A DNA stretch of 64,000 nucleotides from positions 1 to 64,000 of the forward strand of contig JAGSHN010000023.1 of NCBI GenBank assembly GCA_029855935.1. The letters are read 5' to 3'. This document shows, piece by piece, positions 37,818 through 48,221 of the stretch. The notes below the pieces were generated by a model. The model had not been told where the DNA came from. It was given only the letters and a program-made list of their open reading frames with translations, and did no database searches. This DNA is from Candidatus Thorarchaeota archaeon. GTDB lineage: Archaea; Asgardarchaeota; Thorarchaeia; Thorarchaeales; Thorarchaeaceae. Both the position numbers and the translations under genes were made by a program. Every line of letters starts with the position of its first letter. Position 1 is the first letter of the stretch.

Positions 37818-38342
37818 CTAGGAGTTGCGGGAAGATCTCAACAGACTCACTGACTCAAGCACCTTTCTAATCCATTGCTTCGAGTACTTTTGTTTGAGTG
37901 CTGCTACTATGTCAACAATCGTGTCAAAGTCGCGTTCGTTGAACACTCTCTTCACAAACAGCGCTGTGGCAATCACTGACAGCTGTGTTGCGGTATATGA
38001 TCCAAACTCCTCGACTAGCGTATCAATCACCTTCATTTCATTTTCGGCTAGGAAACTAGCGAGCTCGGCTTCTCTCTTAGGAGAAATGAAATACCCCTTG
38101 TCAGAGTCCCACAAGATCCTAAGCCATCCCATTGCCTGAGCCAAGTTGGTAAAACTTGTCACCTTCGGAGAGTATGGTCCGTAGTGATACAGCGAATACC
38201 CAAGGTCCGTGCCGCCCTTCGCATCAAACAAGTACATTAGTTTCTGGATTTTTGTTCTCCCTATTTGCTTGTCAGGATGTCTTGCATATAATTTCCTTAC
38301 GAGATAGTAGACCAGAGCAGGACCCTTTAGCAGACTCTTCAT
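37818..38342 (-). CDS. SocA/Panacea-like small protein
   Basis: About 174 residues. KIQKLMYLF and the later YHYGPYSPKV match the pattern of the SocA/DUF4065 (Panacea) fold, where K-L-Q-K-L-x-Y and Y-G-P are landmarks. Panacea proteins are antitoxins or proteolysis adaptors in known cases; here the match is by eye and moderate. ATG 38342 has GGAGGT at 10-nt spacing; a longer frame from 38414 would overlap the HD gene. It lies 4 nt after that gene, so they are one operon, and the HD enzyme is the natural candidate partner. Confidence 0.65.
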   Translation of the reverse strand: MKSLLKGPALVYYLVRKLYARHPDKQIGRTKIQKLMYLFDAKGGTDLGYSLYHYGPYSPKVTSFTNLAQAMGWLRILWDSDKGYFISPKREAELASFLAENEMKVIDTLVEEFGSYTATQLSVIATALFVKRVFNERDFDTIVDIVAALKQKYSKQWIRKVLESVSLLRSSRNS

Positions 38343-38346
38343 CTCT

Positions 38347-39603
38347 TCACAGACCTCCAGTATCCCTTGCTCGTTCCAGATCAGACGCATTGACATAGAT
38401 TCTCGTCTTTGCATATTTGCCTTGTAGTGCTTCCACTATGGGGGAATACGTTGAGAGAGGATAAATACGCCCCTCTTCTTTCTGAATGACCTGAATCTCT
38501 TCATTCTCAAGCCCATACCAAGTATTCATCTCTCTAAGACTATCCTCCCAGTACCATATTCCGTTTGCGGAGAGCTTTGACTTCAGCCTGCTCAGCCTAT
38601 CCTGTTCTTCTGATTGTATGCAAAGACCCCTTGTTTCATATAGAACTCGGGGGTGGTCTCTATTAATGATTCTTGTTAGTTCATCTTGCGCCTCTTGTCT
38701 CATGAGCTCCCACGCTGAGTAGTCATCAATCATCAGGAAGTCTTGGATGTCCTTTGGCGATGGAAGTTGGACTATTGCTTGTTTCAGTGCCTGTTGAAGA
38801 AGGTAGTCATATGCTCGTCGAGTTTTGTGACAATACACTTGGGTGAACATATGGTACCTAGAAATAAGCAATGACTCCGCAATGTGCCATCCACCCTTCC
38901 TTACGCCAAGAACAACATCGCCGGTCTCAGGATCGACACCAAGTCCAAGAGTAACAACTAGTCGCTCCAAGTCATAGATGCCATACTTGACTCCTGCGTG
39001 CAGAGAGTCTCTCAGGAGGTAGTCACATCGGTCGGCATCAAGCTGACTTGATATCAGAACCTTCCAAAATAGTCTTCCCTTGAGCCTCTTGGGGTTCCCG
39101 ATTATCAAGTCTGCTATTTCTTCAGATTGGATTCCGTAGTTCTGGTTCAAGGGATGGTCTTCGATGACTTGCTTCAGTGGTCCATTGATGATTGAGACAG
39201 TATAGTCTTCGTGCTTATACTGCCTTCCAGTGGTCGGATTCGTTTGCATCAGTTCCTCGGACGCGTGAGAGAATGGCGGATGCCCCAGATCGTGAAGAAG
39301 CCCAGCAAGACGAACAATCTGGCGGTCCCTCTTGAAGCCAGCCTCCTCGTAGTCTAGATTGTCCCGAAGTATTCTCCTATTTTCTTCGTTTCCTATAATC
39401 GAGTCATACATTCGCGTTATCAGACGCATGACCCCGAGTGAATGTTCAAACCTAGTATGAGTTGCACCAGGATACACCATGTCCGTCAGACCAAGCTGGC
39501 GTATTCTCCTAAGTCGCTGAATAGATGGGTGTGCTATGATCTCCTTTTCCCACTCATTGAACTTCACGAAGCCGTATACTGGGTCTCGAACCTCGAACTT
39601 CAT
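38347..39603 (-). CDS. HD-domain phosphohydrolase (SAMHD1/dGTPase-like)
   Basis: About 418 residues. The HD metal site is clear: HTRFEHSLGV, then LLHDLGHPPFSHASE (about residue 95). The N-terminus RDPVYGFVKFNEWE and LRRIRQLG are typical of the YdhJ/SAMHD1-type family, whose members hydrolyse dNTPs or related nucleotides. ATG 39603 is preferred; the frame to 39663 has no conserved sequence. It leads a two-gene operon with the SocA-like protein. dNTP depletion is a known antiviral strategy, so a defence role is plausible. Confidence 0.88.
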   Translation of the reverse strand: MKFEVRDPVYGFVKFNEWEKEIIAHPSIQRLRRIRQLGLTDMVYPGATHTRFEHSLGVMRLITRMYDSIIGNEENRRILRDNLDYEEAGFKRDRQIVRLAGLLHDLGHPPFSHASEELMQTNPTTGRQYKHEDYTVSIINGPLKQVIEDHPLNQNYGIQSEEIADLIIGNPKRLKGRLFWKVLISSQLDADRCDYLLRDSLHAGVKYGIYDLERLVVTLGLGVDPETGDVVLGVRKGGWHIAESLLISRYHMFTQVYCHKTRRAYDYLLQQALKQAIVQLPSPKDIQDFLMIDDYSAWELMRQEAQDELTRIINRDHPRVLYETRGLCIQSEEQDRLSRLKSKLSANGIWYWEDSLREMNTWYGLENEEIQVIQKEEGRIYPLSTYSPIVEALQGKYAKTRIYVNASDLERARDTGGL

Positions 39604-40825
39604 CACGATATCCACACCCCAGCGCCACACTTCTTCACGTTGCGATATGTGCCCCGATTGCAATACGGAATAAATGAGGATGAAATTCCAGACAAACAGA
39701 GAACAAGATCAGAATCACTTCTTGAGCCCTGACGTTCGCAAGATGGTCGTATTCCAATCCAATTCCAAAACGTGAAACTCACAGGTGATGTATGGCCCTC
39801 TCTTTTGGCAGCCCGTTCGGCTACGCCAGTTCGTACGAGCACCGTATTCTTCGTGATTGACGTCATGGTCACTGTTCGCATACTCCCCAAGATTCGTTGT
39901 CAGCCCACTTTCCCGCTCGAATGAGCAGAATACAGGGTACGAACACCATATGAATACTTGTGCGATCCTGGCAGCCAGTTGAGGGAATCCGCAACTCTTC
40001 TATTTCAATCCACTGTCAAGAAAACGGCTGGGGCTACAATGACACGGTCCCGACCACGAACCGCAGTCAAGCCCTCCATTGCCTGAGGGCCTAATAGTGA
40101 CTCCGAAATTGATGCTGCGCACAACAAGATGACTGACCAAACAATCTCCCAGAGGGGGTATCGTTGCCTGTGGTCCGAGGAGCAAAGTTGCTATCACAAC
40201 GAAAGCTCAGTGTGGCTGTAGCTGAGCTACTCAACCCGATCTACCTTACGAATCGTATGCACACGGGCATTGCCATATCCTTCCTAGACCGAGCGTTCCG
40301 CCTAGCAGATTTCGGTAGCGGGTCGAAGTACCTCTCGGCTACTCCAAGCGTATCGGGGAGCAAACGTGCATAACCACCGGACTTCGTTCATTCCTGTTCA
40401 AGCGCAGCAATGGTGTCATCGTCAAACTCTTTGACATCATCGGAGAACCCAAGAAGGCTGCAAGCCTAGCGCTCCCAGCTTCCACAACGTGTTTCTTCCT
40501 GCTTGAGCCAACCGTTCACGTAGGCAGTTCAATTATTGACGAGAGTAAGCAACAGCACCGCCTGCCCACAGGTCAACAGAGTTGAAAAGTAGCTGGATAG
40601 CAAAGACATCCGAGCGCTTTGATAGGCTCAGCCCACATAGGGGCTTGAGAAGAATGCCCGTATTGCCAGAAATCACCAAGCCCCTGGGAATTGGATAGAC
40701 ACAGACGCTCGACTGCTAGCCAAGTCACATCAACTGCAAGACAGCCAAGGAATGGGTGAAGGCGCAGGTAGAACTATGGGAGTTTTGTCACCATAGGCGA
40801 GACATCAGAAACAAACGTTGATTGT
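39604..40825. other. Gene-poor region with one coding-like remnant
   Basis: A plus-strand frame open from 40321 to TGA 40587 reads CITTGLRSFLFKRSNGVIVK and LFDIIGEPKKAASLALPAS, which looks coding but lacks a start codon. It may be a gene remnant. The remaining sequence shows nothing I recognise. Confidence 0.35.
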
Positions 40826-41305
40826 CTAGCCAATCAACGTGAATCCGTCAAAGATACTGCAGCCGCAAGGTACTATCCGCAAAGGGAAACTAGGCGTTCC
40901 CAGAATCCTCTTTACCAGAGACAAGTTATTCGCAACAAAATCGCATATGTTCTGTGGGAGAACCAATATGTGACGGTAGTTGGGATTTCTCACGCCCATG
41001 CAGTCCAGCAACCCACCAAGAAATCCTTCAGTTTCCTTGAACTTGCTATCAAGACTGCGGATGGCTTCAGAAAAGGTTGATTCCTCAGCAATGTTCTTGA
41101 GTTCCACCAGGAATGCGGTGCATTTGTCATCCTCGAACATAACGTAGACTACATCGCAATGGGCCAAGTGCATTCTCCCAAGTTCCGCGTACTTCTCGAA
41201 GTTGAGAACCAGAAAGGGCAGACCGCCCTTGAGGATGATTTTGCAGTCATTCTCTTCATACTCGGCTTCCATTCTCGGCCCATTCGTCGTCCCCGGCACG
41301 TTCAT
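40826..41305 (-). CDS. PD-(D/E)XK-like nuclease partner of ATPase
   Basis: 159 residues. HCDVVYVMFEDDKCTAFLVE followed by LKN gives D-x14-E-L-K, the order expected for a PD-(D/E)XK active site. The start ATG 41305 has AGGAG and lies within the 3' end of the ATPase gene (50-nt overlap); ATG 41272 is an alternative. The overlap means the two proteins are made together, as in ATPase-nuclease defence pairs. Nuclease activity is inferred, not shown. Confidence 0.65.
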   Translation of the reverse strand: MNVPGTTNGPRMEAEYEENDCKIILKGGLPFLVLNFEKYAELGRMHLAHCDVVYVMFEDDKCTAFLVELKNIAEESTFSEAIRSLDSKFKETEGFLGGLLDCMGVRNPNYRHILVLPQNICDFVANNLSLVKRILGTPSFPLRIVPCGCSIFDGFTLIG

Positions 41306-42989
41306 CGTCTCCTAAGCCTAGCGCCCACTCCAGCAGAATATCTATGACATCCGTCAGACTGGGAATGTGCTTTGTTAGCTCATCTGCGGGAACTTCTGAT
41401 ACTTCAACTCCTTCCTTCTCAGGCTTGTAGTAGTAGAACCGGATGTCAAGATCCCCTGCTCGCGCAGCGTATTCTGACAGAAGCTCAAGAGGACCGCCCT
41501 CAACAGGCACCCTCTGCATCTCCAGGAGCCTCTCTATCAGCTCACGGATCTTCTCGCTGCTGGGTCGGTGTATCTTTATGTATGCTAGGATAAGAACGAT
41601 GAGGTCACTGTGGGTACTGAAAACCACTTGGTGCTCGTACTTGCTTGCAAGCGCCGCCAGAGTCAACCCCATCAGCAATTGAGCGGCATAGTGTAGTTGA
41701 GCCTCGGGCTCCTCTATGATGATCCTTGATCTTGGACGCGTCGAGAGAACTGGCAACAGAATTCCCGCAACTTCTCCGGCCAGGGCCGAGGCCGAGTTCA
41801 TTGGCACGGCGCACGCACCCGTGGAATAGAATAGACCCTTCGCCCTTTCGTAGGTAAGTCTGCCTTGAAGAACCGGAAGAAATAGCTCAATTGCTTCCTT
41901 GTCGTAGGAACCGTCGGCAATCTTGGATCTGCCCAGGCTCAGCCACGATATGTAGGAATGCAGAACGACATCTGACTCATACAGTGTGCTGTAGCCACGT
42001 CTGTCTCTTCGAATCGGTTCTTGCGAGAGGAGTTCTAGCTGGTTGATGACGAGGCTTCGTCCGAATGGAATGAAACGTACTTCCTCTAGACCGTATGACT
42101 CAGCATACGCAGCCCTGAGCGGTTGACATATTGACTCGTCTACGAATTCCAGAAGCACGTCATCCAGCCACAATTGGATACGGTGGGGAAGGAAGGAACC
42201 TAGGACATAGCCAGGCCTGCTGGCCCTCTGGAGAATCTGACTGACTGTGGCCTCCGGACTCTTTGCCGACGAAGCAATCTTCTTCAGTTCGTCCAGCACG
42301 TTCTTCGAGAAGACCCTCTCAACCGCCCTACTGCTGGCCCTCATCGAGAATCTGAGCTCCAAAGCAATTGCAACTACTCCTTCGGGTTTCAGGTCAAATG
42401 AAACGTTCGCTTGACAGATCGTATTCCTCCTCAGGTCACCAAATTTCTCAGCATAACTACGTGGCTCCGTAGAACTCTCAGCAATCAAGTCAAGGAACTC
42501 CGGCATTGATACCGAACTATCCAGTTTCGAGTCATCTCTCACCAAGACGATATCCCGATAGAAGTCTAGATTGGGCCGCAGCAAACTATCGACAGGAATG
42601 ACGCCAGAGGCCTCTATGGTAAAGTTGAGAGTGCCATCTTCGGAGCGCCAGCGAACGTTTTCCGCACCAGTCTGTTCTCTGAAAACCTCAGCGAGATTCG
42701 GTACTTGACTCTCTAAGCCTTCAAGGCCCAACGCGTACAACGCTACCAGCGCGTACAAAGCCCTCAGCGAGTTTCGCAGATTCAGAGGCGGATAGTCCAC
42801 ATCATACGTACTTAGTAGGTTACGGAACTCAAACTCGCGTGCGTGCTCATCGAGCATTAGAGTCGAAGCATACAAGGCTCTGAGGGTATACGACTTCCCC
42901 GTATTAGGCGGCCCGAACACGACAGTTATGTCGCCAATCTCTATATCCGCCGATCGTATCGGGCCCAAGTTCTCTATGTGGAATCCCAC
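41256..42989 (-). CDS. ABC/SMC-type AAA ATPase, defence-like
   Basis: 577 residues. The N-terminus GFHIENLGPIRSADIEIGD leads to Walker A GPPNTGKS (about residue 30). Near the C-terminus RIIIEEPEAQLHY is Walker B with the catalytic Glu, and VVFSTHSDLIV is the H-loop. This layout is that of AAA_13/15/21 proteins related to RecF and OLD ATPases. No TOPRIM is seen, so the effector is probably the overlapping 159-residue nuclease-like protein. GTG 42989 has AGGGAG. Signature-motif region not firmly placed. Confidence 0.87.
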   Translation of the reverse strand: MGFHIENLGPIRSADIEIGDITVVFGPPNTGKSYTLRALYASTLMLDEHAREFEFRNLLSTYDVDYPPLNLRNSLRALYALVALYALGLEGLESQVPNLAEVFREQTGAENVRWRSEDGTLNFTIEASGVIPVDSLLRPNLDFYRDIVLVRDDSKLDSSVSMPEFLDLIAESSTEPRSYAEKFGDLRRNTICQANVSFDLKPEGVVAIALELRFSMRASSRAVERVFSKNVLDELKKIASSAKSPEATVSQILQRASRPGYVLGSFLPHRIQLWLDDVLLEFVDESICQPLRAAYAESYGLEEVRFIPFGRSLVINQLELLSQEPIRRDRRGYSTLYESDVVLHSYISWLSLGRSKIADGSYDKEAIELFLPVLQGRLTYERAKGLFYSTGACAVPMNSASALAGEVAGILLPVLSTRPRSRIIIEEPEAQLHYAAQLLMGLTLAALASKYEHQVVFSTHSDLIVLILAYIKIHRPSSEKIRELIERLLEMQRVPVEGGPLELLSEYAARAGDLDIRFYYYKPEKEGVEVSEVPADELTKHIPSLTDVIDILLEWALGLGDDERAGDDEWAENGSRV

Positions 42990-43802
42990 GGGGAGCTCCC
43001 TCGGTGGGGACGTGCTCGTTCTCCGAACAATAAGGCTTTCGATAGAGGGCTGCAGGAGACTATGTCACGAGCGGACTGGGCGGCACGTAAGAAACCGGTT
43101 TTCTCATTAGAACGGCATTCCCGAAGACCAAGGCATCGCACGCCCCTGAGCCGCCCCTTTGCTTAGCTACATTGTCACGAAAATGCAAACTCTGTGCACA
43201 GATGTGCAACGAGAGAGCAAGCGTCGACACATCAGGTACAGCAGTATGAGGGCCAGACAGTTGACCAACGCCAGTGCGGGCCACGTCCTCAAGAGAAAAG
43301 ATACTCAAACTCATTGAACGGACACACTTGACGGTCTACATCTAGAACGTGAAAGTGCCCGCGGCTGCCACCGGGTACACGCGGTAGAAGTGGAAGAGTA
43401 GTCAAACTCCGGGACCAATTCCAAATGTGACAGTTCAACAGCAAGCGCGCCTGCAAACACAAGGTGAAAGACATAGTCATCGCTCGGAGAAGATCTCTCC
43501 CCGTACGATGTGCAGCTCCAGAATCTGCCCTATTCTACGACTCTTCAGGCATTCGTTCCGTCTTCTCGTGGCGGGGATAGACGCAGGACCTGATTGTACC
43601 AACAAGCACGGGCGGAGACCCCGACTCGACCCGGTCACGAGTACAGCGTTAGAAACAGCCTTGGTCGAAGAATCGACTATGGCATTGGAACTCCATCATC
43701 AAATCAGCCCGCTAAATTCAGGTTTCCGCTGTCCCTGGAGTGCTCTTCTCCAAAGAAACGACTCGCTGTTGGCCAGCCATCGGGTTTCGCAGACGCCTGT
43801 CA
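42990..43802. other. Gene-poor region
   Basis: No convincing gene or repeat. It separates two minus-strand genes of the nuclease/ATPase block. Confidence 0.5.
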
Positions 43803-44468
43803 CTAACCCAGAGATCTCCGAAGAAGGACCCTATTCAGACCTCTTTTTCCTCTCTTTTTCCTGATTGAGGAGCGCTTGACTACCTTCCACTTGCCTAGGT
43901 CGAAAAACAACACGTCTATCCGGTGTCCATCCTTTTGTCGGTCGTCTAGTTGTTGCACGTCATCTATCGCTTTCTCCAAGGGATTCTGATCTCGTCCCCC
44001 TCTAGAAGTTGGGACCAAAAGAATGACCTCTATCAGGTGACGGTAGCTCAACTTGTTCTTGAATTCCACCAGCTTCTCAAAGTCCTCTCCATAGCCTCTC
44101 GGGTTTGTTGTTAACTTGAACTCCACCACTGCAAGATTCAGTTGATCTTTTCCCTTGACGTGGATGATGAAGTCCGGTATTCGTCCAGTATCGAAAATGT
44201 GTTGGTAACCTTTGTTCACTTCTCCCTGCACAATAGCACCGCCAAAATCCACAACTCGCTGTTCAATCAGACACCGGAGCTGATGGTAGAACTCGTATGC
44301 GATAGGGCGTTCAAGGAATTTCAACTCTGCAGCACTATTCTGCCCTTTAGTAGACGATATCTGCTGATAGTCATAGTGAGATAGTTGACAATACTCTTGG
44401 TCCATTCTTTCAAGCGCACAGCAAACAGCATCAAGAACACCCGAACACTTGGCTTCAACTTTGTCCAT
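43803..44468 (-). CDS. PD-(D/E)XK nuclease family protein
   Basis: 221 residues. The core GRIPDFIIHVKGKDQLNLAV then VEFK gives the textbook PD-x14-E-x-K site, with an upstream helix LERPIAYEFYHQLRCLIE carrying a Glu that often completes the metal site. The C-terminus is strongly basic (IRKKRGKRGLNRVLLRR), fitting DNA binding. ATG 44468 has GGTGG at good spacing. It stands alone; the nearest ATPase genes are on either side. Probably a DNA endonuclease of restriction or repair type; target unknown. Confidence 0.75.
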   Translation of the reverse strand: MDKVEAKCSGVLDAVCCALERMDQEYCQLSHYDYQQISSTKGQNSAAELKFLERPIAYEFYHQLRCLIEQRVVDFGGAIVQGEVNKGYQHIFDTGRIPDFIIHVKGKDQLNLAVVEFKLTTNPRGYGEDFEKLVEFKNKLSYRHLIEVILLVPTSRGGRDQNPLEKAIDDVQQLDDRQKDGHRIDVLFFDLGKWKVVKRSSIRKKRGKRGLNRVLLRRSLG

Positions 44469-45014
44469 TCATGTCCACCTACCTGTCCCGTTTCAAACCC
44501 GTAGCAATCAGATTGCTAATTGCGGGGTTTGCTCGCTCAAATATGAAACCTAGCTAGTCTGATATTATGACCAGAAAGACGGCCGCCGCCCGTATTTCAA
44601 TCTGTCGGCTACACAGCAGTTGCCGAGGTGGTTCTCAGGGGAACATCGTGCAAGTTCAAACAAGCTCGCAGAATGCTTCCCAAGATGCGGTTTCAGAAAG
44701 AGCATCACAAGACGGACGGACGACAAGATACCAGCTGAAACATTGTGTCATTTCGGACTTGCTGGCCAACCGACATAGGCCGAAGCAAAAGGGGCCCGAA
44801 AGAACGACTCATCGTTCCGATGGAAGGCGACGAAGTGAATTCGGAGCAACCGTTGGGAAACTATGTTCAATGCGCGACAAGCTGTGCCCCTTGAAGCAGT
44901 TTGAAACCTATTGACCGCCTACAGGCACCACTCCGGAAGAGCCTACCATCGAAGGACAAATAATATCAGGCAGAGCAACGTCACAATGCTTGCTCAGTAG
45001 GAGGGCTGCATGCA
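44469..45014. other. Intergenic region between divergent genes
   Basis: No gene seen. It should carry promoters for the flanking divergent genes. GGAGGG at 45000-45005 is the ribosome site of the OLD gene. Confidence 0.5.
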
Positions 45015-46934
45015 GTGAAACTCAAATCAGTCCACGTGAAGCACTTTCGATGCATCCGGGACCAGACCCTGAATTGCGAGGACCTCACAATACTCGTTGG
45101 TCCGAACGGCTCTGGAAAGTCTTCCTTTCTCAGGGCCCTCGACCTGTTCTATTCCACTTCGCCAAGTTATGCACAGGATGACTTCTACGGCCGAGACACG
45201 GACACACCCATAACGATCACGGTCACATTCTCGGAGCTGGACGATGACGAGCTAGAGCTATACAAGAGATACGTGCACAACAACGAGCTATCCATAACTC
45301 GAAAACTGGAATGGCCTCCCAGGAGAGGCTCGGCGAAATACCACGGGCTTCACAAATGCAATCCCGACTTTGATGGATTTCGTAGGGCAAGTGGGTCGGA
45401 TCTGCGCCGCGAGTACAATGCGCTACGTCAGGGCAAATATAGAGAACTCCCTCCGTACTCCAACAAGGATGCTGCTGAAGGAGCGCTCAAGGATTGGGAG
45501 GATAGGAATCCGGACAGATGTGAGATTAGGGAGGACGATGGCCAGTTCTTCGGATATACCGCAGTAGGCAAGTGGGTCCTGGAGAAAGGAACACGATTCT
45601 TTCTTGTGCCGGCCGTGAGGGACGCAGCCCTTGACGCTAGAGAAGGCAAAGGAAGTCCGTTCTCGGAGATAATGGACATAGTCGTGAGAAGTACTCTGAA
45701 AGATGCCCCCAGCTGGCAAGATCTTCAGAATCTCGTAAGAGAAGAGTATCGCAAGGTAATTGGTCCCATCCGGGAGGAGAAGCTGGAACAGATAAAATCC
45801 GAACTGATGGAGATTCTGCAGACATACGTGCCAAGCGGGAGCGTAGAGATAGACTGGGACGTTGAAACAGATCCGGAGATTCCAGCACCAAGAGCTACCG
45901 TAAGGCTTGCAGAAGACGAGTTCTATTCTCCTGCGGAGCTTTGCGGTCACGGCCTACAGAGGGCACTGACCCTGGCGATGCTCCAGCTCCTTGCCAGAAT
46001 TCGTACTCGGCTCGGATCAGACGAAACGCCGAACGAACCAACCTTCATCATCGCAATTGAAGAGCCTGAGGCATATCAGCATCCCAACAGGCAGCGCCAT
46101 CTGGCAAGAGTCCTCGTCGATCTTGCAGAAAATGGGCTTCCTGGTGCTGCTGAGAGAATCCAGATTATCTGTACAACACACTCGCCTCTATTCGTAGATA
46201 TGGCAAACTGCCACAGAGTTCGCAAGCTGAGAAAGATCAAGACACAGACCAACGCACCTCCCGAAACAGTGGTTGTTTCGACCAATCTTGACACTCTGGC
46301 CCGTGAGTTAGAGCAGATTGACGGCAAGGCTCAGGGAACGTATAGTGAGAAATCAGTATTGTCGCGGCTGAGAGCAGTGATGACCCCTCAATTGAACGAG
46401 GGATTCTTTGCTGATGTAGTGGTCCTCGTGGAGGGAGAAACTGATCGGGCGGCTATCCTTGCAGTGGCAAGGATGCTGGGTCACGATCTTGAGGCATTGG
46501 GCATATCTGTGCTCCCGTGCTCAGGGAAAGGGAGCCTAGTCGGTCCTGCCGTTGTCTTCAGGAGTCTCGACATACCAATATACCTTGTCTGGGATGCCGA
46601 CACGCAGTCCGGGGGCTCCGGACAGGACGATCCTCACAACAGAAAGCTCTTCCGCCTGATGACTGGCACAGCCAATGGCTCCCCGGGCACAATTGCTTCG
46701 ACGTATGCCTGTCTGCAAACCAACCTTGAGGAAACCATTAGGACGGAGATTGGTGGTGACGTATTCGATCCCATAGTGGAGCGGTGGCGCAAGGAGCACG
46801 GAATGAAGAGAAACGCCGCAGTCAAGCGAGCTGCTGCAATTGAGGAGATTCTCAATCAGGCCGCACAACAGGGAAGAAGATGCCAGACAATCGAGGAGAT
46901 TGTCACACAGATAGTCAAGCTTGTTGAACAATAG
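45015..46934 (+). CDS. OLD-family ATPase-TOPRIM nuclease (GajA-like)
   Basis: 639 residues. Walker A GPNGSGKS (about 29-36) and Walker B IAIEEPEAYQHPN (about 350), followed by CTTHSPLFVDM, form the ATPase. The C-terminal TOPRIM begins VVLVEGETDRAAIL (about 472) with the DxD in LVWDADTQ (about 525). OLD proteins nick or cut DNA when released from ATP control; Gabija GajA belongs here. GTG 45015 has a strong GGAGGG. No intact UvrD-type GajB partner is next to it, although a helicase remnant lies at 53.9 kb. It may act alone, as phage P2 OLD does. Confidence 0.9.
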   Translation: MKLKSVHVKHFRCIRDQTLNCEDLTILVGPNGSGKSSFLRALDLFYSTSPSYAQDDFYGRDTDTPITITVTFSELDDDELELYKRYVHNNELSITRKLEWPPRRGSAKYHGLHKCNPDFDGFRRASGSDLRREYNALRQGKYRELPPYSNKDAAEGALKDWEDRNPDRCEIREDDGQFFGYTAVGKWVLEKGTRFFLVPAVRDAALDAREGKGSPFSEIMDIVVRSTLKDAPSWQDLQNLVREEYRKVIGPIREEKLEQIKSELMEILQTYVPSGSVEIDWDVETDPEIPAPRATVRLAEDEFYSPAELCGHGLQRALTLAMLQLLARIRTRLGSDETPNEPTFIIAIEEPEAYQHPNRQRHLARVLVDLAENGLPGAAERIQIICTTHSPLFVDMANCHRVRKLRKIKTQTNAPPETVVVSTNLDTLARELEQIDGKAQGTYSEKSVLSRLRAVMTPQLNEGFFADVVVLVEGETDRAAILAVARMLGHDLEALGISVLPCSGKGSLVGPAVVFRSLDIPIYLVWDADTQSGGSGQDDPHNRKLFRLMTGTANGSPGTIASTYACLQTNLEETIRTEIGGDVFDPIVERWRKEHGMKRNAAVKRAAAIEEILNQAAQQGRRCQTIEEIVTQIVKLVEQ

Positions 46935-47132
46935 GTTCGTCTAGTCACGCCAAGATGCGAAGTCCTTTCGACTACGACTCTCAGAAACCTCAGAGTATGT
47001 CCGGATAGACAGTACCTCTCTCGTATGCCGAGAGGTTCCCAGCGGTGACAATCCGCCGACGATGGACGCGACACGGGCAATAGCCCCGAGATTCCCATAG
47101 ACGTAGGACAGGCTATGTGCCAAAACCTCTAA

Positions 47133-48221
47133 ATGCCCCTTGGGCACACAATCGTTGAGGGGTCATCTCTGAGGGTACTCCACACGTCGGATCTCCATCT
47201 CAGTGCGGGCAACCCGCGCACACTCGAAGCCCTCGAACACATTCTAGATGTGGCAAGGCAAGAGAACGCAGATATCGTCACCATTGCTGGTGATATGTTT
47301 GACTCTGCCAGAGATGCAAACGAACTGCGGCCACAGCTAAGAGATCTGCTATCCGAAAACGGCTTTGAGATCCTTGTCCTCCCCGGGAACCACGACGCCA
47401 CGGCCTTTACCCAGAATACATTCTACGGCAATGATGTGTTCCCGCTGATCGATAAGCCTGTTACTGTCAGAGAATATGAAGACCTCCTCATCGCGGGCGT
47501 GCCATTCCGCGAGAGGCTGGACGATGATGTAGCACTCCGAATTCGAGAAGTTTCGGACTTCACAGGCACGAAGATCCTCTTGCTGCACTGCACCCTCGAT
47601 ATCGGCCTCGGGAGCGGTGGCTTCGGCGAAGAAGAGGCGATTCGCTACATGCCTGTGTCTTCAGCCAAGCTGGCCGGGCTCGGTTTCGACTACATCCTGG
47701 CTGGCCATTTTCACTCTTCGCTGCACGAACAGAAGCTTGCAAGCGGAGGACTGTTCGTCTACCCGGGGTCACCAGTCTCTCTGACAAGGAAGGAGCGAGG
47801 GCGGCGATCCGCCTATCTCATTGACACTGAGAGCAAGAAGACGCAGGCCATAGAGCTCTCTACGTTCTACTGTGATGAGCTCGAGGTCACAATCTCGCCG
47901 GGTACAGAGAAGGCGTGGGTCGAACAAATCGAACAATGGGCCAAGCATCACAAAGGAAAGAACTGTGACGTCAGGGTCATCGCGAAGGGGTTCACCGAGA
48001 TGCCAGAGGCTGAGCTGAAACAACAGATTGAGGCTGCAGCCGGGGGAATTCACGTTGACTTTCGCGTCCGTGGCATTGAGAACATCCTCCGATACCCCAT
48101 ATATCAGAGATTCAAGCAGCGACTTCTTAATGATGATGGGATCGACGACAAGGAGAGGGTAGATATGATGATGCTCACGGTCGTGTCTCGACTGGCGGAA
48201 GAGGGGGAGCTTGACCTATGA
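47133..48221 (+). CDS. YhaO/SbcD/Mre11-like metallophosphoesterase
   Basis: 362 residues with all phosphoesterase motifs: TSDLHLS (D-x-H), AGDMFDS (G-D), LPGNHDA (G-N-H-D), LLHCTL and GHFHSS (G-H-x-H). Such enzymes are Mn-dependent DNA exo/endonucleases that work with a Rad50-like ATPase. Its stop overlaps the start of that ATPase by 4 nt (ATGA), so the pair is coupled. ATG 47133 has no ribosome site; GAGGGG just upstream of SSLRVLHTS hints at a shorter start. Probably DNA end processing or defence. Confidence 0.88.
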   Translation: MPLGHTIVEGSSLRVLHTSDLHLSAGNPRTLEALEHILDVARQENADIVTIAGDMFDSARDANELRPQLRDLLSENGFEILVLPGNHDATAFTQNTFYGNDVFPLIDKPVTVREYEDLLIAGVPFRERLDDDVALRIREVSDFTGTKILLLHCTLDIGLGSGGFGEEEAIRYMPVSSAKLAGLGFDYILAGHFHSSLHEQKLASGGLFVYPGSPVSLTRKERGRRSAYLIDTESKKTQAIELSTFYCDELEVTISPGTEKAWVEQIEQWAKHHKGKNCDVRVIAKGFTEMPEAELKQQIEAAAGGIHVDFRVRGIENILRYPIYQRFKQRLLNDDGIDDKERVDMMMLTVVSRLAEEGELDL

